The position numbers were made by a program, and so were the translations under genes. Under the pieces are notes generated by a model. The model was given only the letters and a program-made list of their open reading frames with translations, had not been told where the DNA came from and did no database searches. Positions 1 to 5,070 of a stretch of 5,965 nucleotides of DNA are shown here, piece after piece. Each line of letters begins with the position of its first letter. Position 1 is the first letter of the stretch. The DNA is from Chloroflexota bacterium (lineage in GTDB: Bacteria > Chloroflexota > Limnocylindria > QHBO01), in NCBI GenBank assembly GCA_024636135.1, contig JAGXHP010000171.1:1-5965 (forward strand), read 5' to 3'.

Positions 1-177
1 CTCGCCCGCGCCCTGATCGTTCGATCCCTTCACCTCCTCCGCGAGCGCGGCATGACGAGCGCGGCGCTGGGCGTGGACGCCGATAACCCTTCGGGCGCAC
101 TCGGCCTCTACGAGTCCGCTGGGTTCTCGGTCACCGAGAAGACGACTGCCTGGCGCAAGCCGATGGAGGGTGCGTGA
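1..177 (+). CDS. GNAT family N-acetyltransferase, C-terminal fragment (cut by window edge)
   Basis: Only the last 58 codons are in the window, ending at TGA 175-177; the 5' part lies outside. The visible piece begins LARAL, the helix after the acetyl-CoA pyrophosphate loop of a GNAT fold, and continues through LGVD and LYESAGF, the usual beta-strand and 'LYExxGF' ending of GNAT enzymes. GNAT enzymes move an acetyl group from acetyl-CoA to an amine; the substrate cannot be told from this piece. It aligns without gaps to the end of the next gene, with about 29 of 54 positions identical, so the two are paralogues and the missing part probably held a second GNAT domain as well (inference). The stop overlaps the next start by one base (TGATG), so the pair is likely co-transcribed. 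Confidence 0.85.
   Translation, partial: LARALIVRSLHLLRERGMTSAALGVDADNPSGALGLYESAGFSVTEKTTAWRKPMEGA
165..170 (+). promoter_or_regulatory. Ribosome binding site for the double-GNAT gene
   Basis: GGAGGG lies six bases before ATG 177-179, a strong Shine-Dalgarno match at good spacing. It favours the ATG at 177 over the in-frame GTG at 174. It sits inside the end of the upstream coding sequence, consistent with an operon. Confidence 0.6.
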
Positions 178-1172
178 TGGACGACGAGCTGGCGATCCAG
201 GGACCGAGCATCCCAGGGCTCACGTTCCGGCGCTTCCGCGGCGAGGCCGATCTGCCCGGCATGCTGCGCGTTCTCAATGCAGTGCATGAGTCTGACGGTG
301 TCGACGAGGTCGTGACCCTGGACCAGCTGCGGCTGAACTACGCCACGCTCGTCAACTGCGATCCCGAGCGCGACGTGTACCTGGCGGCCGTCCATGGCGC
401 GATCGTTGCCTATGCCCGCGTCTTCTGGCAGGACCTCGTCGACGGCGGGAGGACGTACGAGAACTTCGGCGTCGTGGGACCCGAGTGGCGCCGTCGCGGG
501 ATCGGCGGCGCGCTCCACCGGCAGAACGAGGCGAGGCTTCGCGAAATCGCTGCCGCGCACGATGTCTCGCCGAAGTGGCTGGCGTCCGAGGGCGTGGACG
601 ACGACGTCGGCACTGGCGCTCTGCTGCTGGGCAATGGCTACGAGCCGGTCAGGTACTTCTACGACATGGTGGCGCCATGGTTGGACGGGATCCAGCCGGT
701 GCCGATGCCCGACGGAATCGAGCTGCGCCCGGTGACGCGCGACCAGTATCGGGTCATCTGGGAGGCATCGGCGGAGGCGTTCCGCGACCACTGGGGCGAG
801 GCGGAATGGGCGGAAGCCGATTGGCAGCGCTTCGAGGCCGAGCCGGAGAACGCGGACCCGCGGTTCTGGCGCGTCGGCTGGGACGGCGACCGGGTGGCCG
901 GCGTCGTCACGGTCACGGTGCCCGAGGAGGAGAACCGTCACCACGACCGCGCCCGTGTCTACGTGGCCTGGGTCTCGGTGCGTCGCGAGTGGCGTCGGCG
1001 CGGCCTGGCACGTGCGCTCATGGCGAGTGGGCTGCTGGCTGCCCGCGACGAGGGGTTCACCTCCGCAAGCCTTGGCGTCGACACCGACAGCCCAACGGGC
1101 GCCACCGCGCTTTACGAATCGCTCGGTTTTGCGCCCGAGAAGACCTTCACCGCGTACCGCAAGGCACTCTAG
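177..1172 (+). CDS. Double-domain GNAT N-acetyltransferase
   Basis: The 331-residue protein holds two GNAT domains. Domain 1 (about residues 15-165) carries the acetyl-CoA motif A as VVGPEWRRRGIG at 99-110, followed by the helix ALHRQNEARL. Domain 2 (about 181-330) carries WVSVRREWRRRGLA at 265-278 and ends with LYESLGF at 312-318. Both domains keep the R/Q-x-x-G-x-G/A loop, with Ala in the last position in domain 2, so neither is clearly dead. There is no signal peptide or membrane segment, so it should be cytosolic. The double-GNAT layout is shared with mycothiol synthase (MshD), but I see nothing that supports that specific function; the acceptor is unknown. ATG 177 is chosen because GGAGGG lies six bases upstream and the start overlaps the previous stop by one base. 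The gene ends at TAG 1170-1172, facing the glycosyltransferase gene. Confidence 0.9.
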   Translation: MDDELAIQGPSIPGLTFRRFRGEADLPGMLRVLNAVHESDGVDEVVTLDQLRLNYATLVNCDPERDVYLAAVHGAIVAYARVFWQDLVDGGRTYENFGVVGPEWRRRGIGGALHRQNEARLREIAAAHDVSPKWLASEGVDDDVGTGALLLGNGYEPVRYFYDMVAPWLDGIQPVPMPDGIELRPVTRDQYRVIWEASAEAFRDHWGEAEWAEADWQRFEAEPENADPRFWRVGWDGDRVAGVVTVTVPEEENRHHDRARVYVAWVSVRREWRRRGLARALMASGLLAARDEGFTSASLGVDTDSPTGATALYESLGFAPEKTFTAYRKAL

Positions 1173-1243
1173 GTCTCGCTGTCGGCGGGGCGACTGGGGT
1201 TCGGCCGGCCGGTGTCGTTCTGCGCTGCCTCGCTCAGCCCGAA
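1173..1243. other. Short convergent intergenic gap
   Basis: These 71 bases lie between the stops of two convergent genes (TAG 1170-1172 on plus, TAG 1244-1246 on minus). They contain the 10-base perfect palindrome CGGCCGGCCG at 1202-1211 and only weak 4-base stems, such as GTCG/CGAC at 1181-1194. There is no T-rich run on either side, so a standard intrinsic terminator is not visible. Termination here is expected from position but may be Rho-dependent (inference). Confidence 0.5.
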
Positions 1244-2434
1244 CTACTCGCGCGTGGCGAGCACTCGATCCCGCGTCTCGTAGTAGAAATCGACGATGCG
1301 CTCGGTGACCCGTTCCCAGCTGAACTCAGGGGCGCGGGCGCGCCCCGCCTCGCCCATCTCATGGCGCAGCTCGGGGTCGCGGGCCAGGGCGTACAGCGCC
1401 GCCGCAAGAGCCCGCGGGTTGCGCGGCTCGACGAGCAGGCCCTGCACGTTGCGCTCGACGACGCGCTTGAAGCCGTGGATGTCGGAGGCGACGATCGGCA
1501 CGCCGGCGGCCATCGCCTCGAGCAGGACGATGCCGAACGACTCCTGCCCGGTGTTCGGCGCGCAGTAGATGTCCGCCGATGCGAAGTAGCGGACCTTGGC
1601 CTCGTCGTCCACGCGGCCCAGGAACTCGACGTCGCGGATTCCGCGCAGTCCCACGTAGCGCTTGTACTCGCGCAGCTTCGGGCCGGCACCGACCACCAGC
1701 AGCCGCGCGTCCACCTTGCGCTTGCGGAGCCGGTGGTAGGCCTTGAGCAGGTGGGTCAGGCCCTTCCGTTCCTCGAGCCGGCCAACGAACAGGATGTTCA
1801 GGGTCCCATCGCGTAGCTCCTCGAACGGCTCGGCCTGTGTGAAGCGGTCGAGGTCCACGCCGTTCGGGATGATCCGATAGTCGCCCGGAAAGTACGTGCT
1901 GATGAAGTGGCGCGCCGCCCCGCTGACGGCAATGCGCCCGTGGAGCAGGTTGGCCAGGCCGCCGGCAAAGCGCTTGCCGATCCAGTAGGACGGCGAGAAG
2001 CCGCCGAACGCATGGAACGTCGCGATGTTGACCGTCTCGGACTGGTCGAGCACGGTCGGCGAGAGGAAGGGCACGAGCGGCTCGTGGAAGTGGAGGACGT
2101 CGAACCGATGCGCCTCGAGCACCTCGCGTGCCTGGCGCTTGAATCGGAGCCCGAGCGTGACCCGGCCGACGCTGCCGTTGGTCGGCGCCGCCCACCCGGT
2201 CCCGAGGCGGATCACGTGCCCCTCGCTCTCGCGCTCGCGGCCGTACTTGCTGGTGATGATCCACACGTCGTGGCCCATGCGCCGCATGGCCTCGTACGTG
2301 AACCGGACGTGCTCGTTCACGCCGCCGGGGTGCGGGTACCCGTACGGGCTGACGATGCCGATCTTGAGGGGACGCCGTGGAGCCGTCCCTCCGTCGGTCG
2401 TCGGTCGCGCCGGTCGCACGGACGTCACCGCCAT
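1244..2434 (-). CDS. PimA-like family 4 glycosyltransferase (probable phosphatidylinositol mannosyltransferase)
   Basis: This 396-residue GT-B glycosyltransferase has an N-terminal acceptor domain and a C-terminal nucleotide-sugar domain. Residues 24-43 (KIGIVSPYGYPHPGGVNEHV) match the PimA opening with its PGGV glycine loop. HFHEP is at 115-119, IPNGVD at 189-194, and GRLEERKGL at 218-226 supplies the Arg/Lys that bind the donor diphosphate. ESFGIVLLE at 298-306 is the EX7E motif of retaining GT4 enzymes. PimA transfers mannose from GDP-mannose to the inositol ring of phosphatidylinositol at the inner face of the membrane. The upstream inositol-phosphate synthase and acyltransferases support that role, but donor and acceptor are inferred; another GT4 lipid glycosyltransferase is possible. 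The first 20 or so residues are a Pro/Arg-rich leader not typical of PimA. The start is either ATG 2434, overlapping the PHP gene by 10 bases, or GTG 2428, overlapping by 4 bases with a better-spaced ribosome site. It is the last gene of the operon. Confidence 0.88.
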   Translation of the reverse strand: MAVTSVRPARPTTDGGTAPRRPLKIGIVSPYGYPHPGGVNEHVRFTYEAMRRMGHDVWIITSKYGRERESEGHVIRLGTGWAAPTNGSVGRVTLGLRFKRQAREVLEAHRFDVLHFHEPLVPFLSPTVLDQSETVNIATFHAFGGFSPSYWIGKRFAGGLANLLHGRIAVSGAARHFISTYFPGDYRIIPNGVDLDRFTQAEPFEELRDGTLNILFVGRLEERKGLTHLLKAYHRLRKRKVDARLLVVGAGPKLREYKRYVGLRGIRDVEFLGRVDDEAKVRYFASADIYCAPNTGQESFGIVLLEAMAAGVPIVASDIHGFKRVVERNVQGLLVEPRNPRALAAALYALARDPELRHEMGEAGRARAPEFSWERVTERIVDFYYETRDRVLATRE

Positions 2435-3168
2435 TCTCCCGTGGGCCGCAGAGTATGGCGCAGGTGCCGCGCCTTGGCCCGCAGCTGCCGCCGATAGACA
2501 TCGACGTTGTGGCGGTTCGACCAGAACGCCCCGTCGGGCCGCGTCGTGCGCGCCACGATCGCATCGCGATACTCGACAGCCGACGACCCGGGGAACCAGG
2601 TCCAGGCGGTCCCGACCCCTTCCAGCACGTGCGCGTCCGAGTTGCCGACCGCCGCGAGGTCGAGCAGCTCGTCGTTGAGACGCTGCCGCGCGATGCGTCG
2701 TGATCGTCCCGCGGCCGAAGGATTCATGAGCTCGATACCGTCGAGGCGATGCCGAGGATCGGCGGCGTCGTGCGCAGCCCGCAGCGAGCGCGTGCCGAGC
2801 GAAGGGGTGAGGGGCGCCATCGGGTGGGCCGCGATCGCGATCCCACCCTGGTCGTGGATGCGCTCGAGCGTCTCGGGCAATGGGCGCAGGGCCGGGATGC
2901 GCTCGGTGATGAACAGCGCCAGGACGTGGCCGCGACGGGTGGTGATCTCCTCGCCGATGACAAGCTCGAACGCGTAGTCACCGGCGTCGTGGATCTCTCG
3001 CGCCCGAAGCGCCCCATCGATCCGCTCGTGATCGGTGATCGCGACCAGGTCGAGATCGGTTCGATTCTCGACGCGGTCGAGCATGGCCTGGATCGATGCC
3101 GTGCCATCCGAATACAGGGTGTGGAGGTGCATGTCGGCCTTGCCGCGCTGGGCGCCGGAGCGGGTCAT
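2425..3168 (-). CDS. PHP-domain metal-dependent phosphoesterase
   Basis: This 247-residue protein has all four PHP metal-site motifs in order: DMHLHTLYSDGT (His14, His16, Asp21), ITDH (Asp46, His47), GEE with Glu73 followed by His81, AAHP (His115), and NSDAH (Asp178, His180). PHP enzymes of this size, as in COG0613, hydrolyse phosphate esters with a bound metal cluster, and all expected ligands are present, so it should be active. There is no signal peptide, so it is cytosolic. It lies between a PatA-like acyltransferase and a PimA-like mannosyltransferase; its ATG overlaps the preceding stop by four bases (ATGA 3168-3165), which fixes the start over an upstream in-frame codon at 3222. The setting suggests removal of phosphate from an inositol or phosphatidylinositol phosphate intermediate (inference). 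A nucleotide phosphatase role, known for relatives, is the main alternative. The basic C-terminal end (about 226-240, rich in Arg/Lys/His) could touch membrane lipid. Confidence 0.88.
   Translation of the reverse strand: MTRSGAQRGKADMHLHTLYSDGTASIQAMLDRVENRTDLDLVAITDHERIDGALRAREIHDAGDYAFELVIGEEITTRRGHVLALFITERIPALRPLPETLERIHDQGGIAIAAHPMAPLTPSLGTRSLRAAHDAADPRHRLDGIELMNPSAAGRSRRIARQRLNDELLDLAAVGNSDAHVLEGVGTAWTWFPGSSAVEYRDAIVARTTRPDGAFWSNRHNVDVYRRQLRAKARHLRHTLRPTGEWR
2436..2440 (-). promoter_or_regulatory. Ribosome binding site that bears on the glycosyltransferase start
   Basis: On the minus strand GGGAG lies only one base from ATG 2434-2432 but seven bases from GTG 2428-2426. The seven-base spacing is near ideal, and the GTG also makes a GTGA overlap with the PHP stop, like the ATGA overlap between the two genes before. 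This makes GTG 2428 a strong alternative start, shortening the protein by two residues. Confidence 0.45.
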
Positions 3169-4049
3169 GCGTCCGAGCCCGGCTGAAGATCCGGCCAGAA
3201 GGGCTGGAAGGCGCCCCACCACTGCTCGGGCGCATCCGCGATGTCGCGTTCGAAGCGAGCGGCGAGACGGGCGGTGAGCTCCTCCGTGTCGAGACGCCGG
3301 TTCCCCGTCGATGGCAACTCGACGACCTCGCCATCGGCCAGGAACCGATCGGGACCGGTGCGCAGGCAGCGTCCGACGATGACCCCCGCACCATGGGTGA
3401 CTGCCAGGAGGGCAGGGCCGAGGGGCATCGTCGTCGGGTGCCCGAACATCGTGACCGGCAGCCCGTCGCCATTGAGATCGCGGTCGCCGATGATGCCGAC
3501 CGTGCCTCCCGCGCGCAGCTCGGTGCTCAACGCTTTTCGCGCCCGACTCAGCGGGACGAGCTCGACACTCGCGCCGCCGCGCCGCTTGGCAAGGAACGCG
3601 AACAGCTCGGGCGGCTCGATCTCTTCAACCGGAGCCAACGGACGGAAGCCGTGGGCCGCCATGAACACCCCGAACGGCTCGAAGTTCCCGAGGTGCGAGC
3701 TGATGAGCATGCCGGGCCCAGCGCGAAGCACCGGCTCGAACGCCGACCATTGCGGCACCTCGACCCATTCGGTGATCTCGGCAAGGGGGTAGTGGGGAGC
3801 TCGAAGGAGCTCGAGGTAGTAGCGGGCGTGATTGCGGAACGCCGCGCGCACGAGGTCGCGGAACGATCGGCCGGAAGTCGGACGGCCCGTGGCGGCGCAC
3901 ACGCGACCCAGGTTGGCCGCGACCAGGCCGCGGCGATCGGCCGCAAGCCGATACCAGGCGGCGCCGAGGAGGTCGGCCAGGGCATATGCCGCGCGCGACG
4001 GCAGTGCGGAGACGACCCGATCGGCAAGTTCGAGGGCGAGGCGCAGCAT
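3165..4049 (-). CDS. LpxL/HtrB-superfamily acyltransferase, PatA-like
   Basis: This 294-residue protein belongs to the lysophospholipid/lipid A acyltransferase superfamily. SSHLGNFE holds the catalytic HX4E motif (His119, Glu124). GDRDLNGDGLPVTMFG at 188-203 followed by PLGPALLAVTHGAG matches the substrate block seen in mycobacterial PatA and LpxL. PEQWWGAFQPFWP near 274-286 is the usual C-terminal signature. These enzymes move a fatty acyl chain from acyl-CoA or acyl-ACP to a sugar hydroxyl at the inner face of the membrane; PatA acylates the mannose of phosphatidylinositol mannosides. Neighbouring PimA-like and inositol-phosphate synthase genes support a PatA-type role, which remains inference. 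The start is ATG 4047-4049, overlapping the previous stop by one base (TGATG); a longer in-frame reading to 4160 would add a Gly/Pro-rich stretch inside the upstream gene and is unlikely. The stop overlaps the PHP start by four bases. Confidence 0.87.
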   Translation of the reverse strand: MLRLALELADRVVSALPSRAAYALADLLGAAWYRLAADRRGLVAANLGRVCAATGRPTSGRSFRDLVRAAFRNHARYYLELLRAPHYPLAEITEWVEVPQWSAFEPVLRAGPGMLISSHLGNFEPFGVFMAAHGFRPLAPVEEIEPPELFAFLAKRRGGASVELVPLSRARKALSTELRAGGTVGIIGDRDLNGDGLPVTMFGHPTTMPLGPALLAVTHGAGVIVGRCLRTGPDRFLADGEVVELPSTGNRRLDTEELTARLAARFERDIADAPEQWWGAFQPFWPDLQPGSDA

Positions 4050-5014
4050 CACGGGTCGCGCCTGGCCCAGTCCCGACCCTGCCGGGCCGCCGTCAACGCC
4101 GCCTGGGCATCGGCGCGGTCCTCCTCGGTCATCGGCCAGACGGGGCGGAACATGTACCACTGGCCGGGGTCATCGGTGATCACGGCGCCGAGCGCGTCGG
4201 CAAGCTCCTGGGTTGCGCGGAAGATCTCGGCGGGCTCGGTGCTCGTGCAGCGGATGAGCGGCAGCCCGCGAGCGTCGAACCGGTCGTCGCCGTCGCGGCG
4301 GCACCACACCGGCAGCAGCGGTGCTCCGGTCTTGGCCGACAGCGTCGCGGGCCCGATCGGGAAGGTGGTCGCCTCGCCGCACAGCTCGACGGGCACATCC
4401 CCGCGGCGGTATCCGCCGTCGCAGAACAGGACGAGGTTGCCGTTCTGGCGCAGGACCTTGAACAGCCCGCGCAGGTTCCGCCACCCGATGACGAAGATGC
4501 CCTGCTTCGCGCGAGCGGCCGCGAGGTGATCGTAGAGGCAGCCATAGGTCGTGTCGTCCGCGACCACGTGCATGTTCTCGCCCCGGAGCTTGAGGCCCGG
4601 GCCGATGAGGTCCATGCCGCCGACGTGGATCGTGCAGGACAGCACCCCGCGGCCCTCCGCGCGCGCCTCGCTCAGGACCTCGATGTTCTCGATCCGCACG
4701 AGATCGGCGGCGGCCCGCGGGCTGAGATCCCCGAGGCGCATCATGTCCGCCAGGTACTTGGCGTAGTTGCGGAATGCCCGCCGCGCGGCCGCGTGGACGA
4801 GTCGGTCGTCGGGGTCCAAACGCATCGGGCGCGCAAGGTTCTCGTGGATGACCTGGCGCTTCGACCCGGACAGGTCGTAGGCGATGTTCCCGATGGCGGC
4901 TGCGGCCGGCATGACGATGCGGCGGGGGATCGCGTTGATCACCCGCTCCGCGAGCCGGTAGAGCCAGAAGGTGAGGAGCTCGCGCTTCCGCTCACCCGTG
5001 CCTGCGATGGCCAT
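4049..5014 (-). CDS. LpxL/HtrB-superfamily acyltransferase, second paralogue
   Basis: This 321-residue protein belongs to the same acyltransferase superfamily as the next gene, but the two are far diverged. CTIHVGGMDLIG carries the catalytic pair as HX4D (His130, Asp135) instead of HX4E. The block FCDGGYRRGDVPVELCG at 197-213, followed by FPIGPATLSAKTGAPLLPVW, matches the family's conserved region. GQWYMFRPVWP at 284-294 stands where the neighbour has EQWWGAFQPFWP. It should transfer a fatty acyl chain to a glycolipid at the cytoplasmic face of the membrane. N-terminal residues 14-49 are apolar and amphipathic with Arg spaced between, fitting peripheral membrane binding. The acceptor is unknown; in this operon a mannose or inositol hydroxyl of an inositol lipid is the natural guess. 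ATG 5012-5014 is the only sensible start but has no clear Shine-Dalgarno, because the bases before it form the 3' arm of an inverted repeat. The C-terminus after 296 is a charged, Ala-rich tail. Confidence 0.85.
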   Translation of the reverse strand: MAIAGTGERKRELLTFWLYRLAERVINAIPRRIVMPAAAAIGNIAYDLSGSKRQVIHENLARPMRLDPDDRLVHAAARRAFRNYAKYLADMMRLGDLSPRAAADLVRIENIEVLSEARAEGRGVLSCTIHVGGMDLIGPGLKLRGENMHVVADDTTYGCLYDHLAAARAKQGIFVIGWRNLRGLFKVLRQNGNLVLFCDGGYRRGDVPVELCGEATTFPIGPATLSAKTGAPLLPVWCRRDGDDRFDARGLPLIRCTSTEPAEIFRATQELADALGAVITDDPGQWYMFRPVWPMTEEDRADAQAALTAARQGRDWARRDP

Positions 5015-5018
5015 GCAT

Positions 5019-5070
5019 GGACGAGTATCGGGTTCCGGGCGTCACCGCGTTCCCCGATGCCGACTCGTCC
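5019..5070 (-). promoter_or_regulatory. Intercistronic interrupted inverted repeat (predicted mRNA hairpin)
   Basis: Reading the minus strand, GGACGAGT (5070-5063), four unpaired bases CGGC, then ATCGGG (5058-5053) are followed by a 20-base loop. CCCGAT (5032-5027) and ACTCGTCC (5026-5019) then form an uninterrupted 3' arm, giving 14 perfect pairs with one four-base bulge. The loop can add a three-pair GCG/CGC stem. The structure begins directly after the inositol-phosphate synthase stop and ends four bases before the next ATG, so it fills the gap. There is no U-run after it, so it is not a standard intrinsic terminator. An RNA stability or processing element, or a control of translation of the next gene, fits better (inference). 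Confidence 0.6.

Noticed and set aside
108..944. 278-codon minus-strand open frame opposite the GNAT genes
   Set aside because: Antisense shadow; the plus strand has a ribosome site, GNAT motifs and a paralogue that confirms the frame.
485..1816. 443-codon plus-strand open frame across the GNAT end and into the glycosyltransferase
   Set aside because: It spans two genes with clear family motifs in other frames, has Arg/Gly/Ala-rich low-complexity translation and no recognisable domain; long open antisense frames are expected at this GC content.
3169..3222. N-terminal extension of the PHP gene to 3222
   Set aside because: It adds residues before the first PHP motif with no family match; the ATGA overlap at 3168-3165 is the better start.
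4050..4160. N-terminal extension of the PatA-like gene to 4160
   Set aside because: It would overlap the upstream gene by 112 bases with a Gly/Pro/Arg-rich stretch; the ATG at 4049 gives the normal family N-terminus and a one-base stop/start overlap.
3165..5014. Late acyltransferases of lipid A synthesis
   Set aside because: The superfamily fits, but no lipid A or LPS gene is present, and the neighbours (inositol-phosphate synthase and PimA-like transferase) point to inositol lipids.
5019..5070. Reading the intercistronic hairpin as a Rho-independent terminator
   Set aside because: The 3' arm is followed by ATGCATGG, not a U-run, and the downstream genes have no other evident promoter in the gap.
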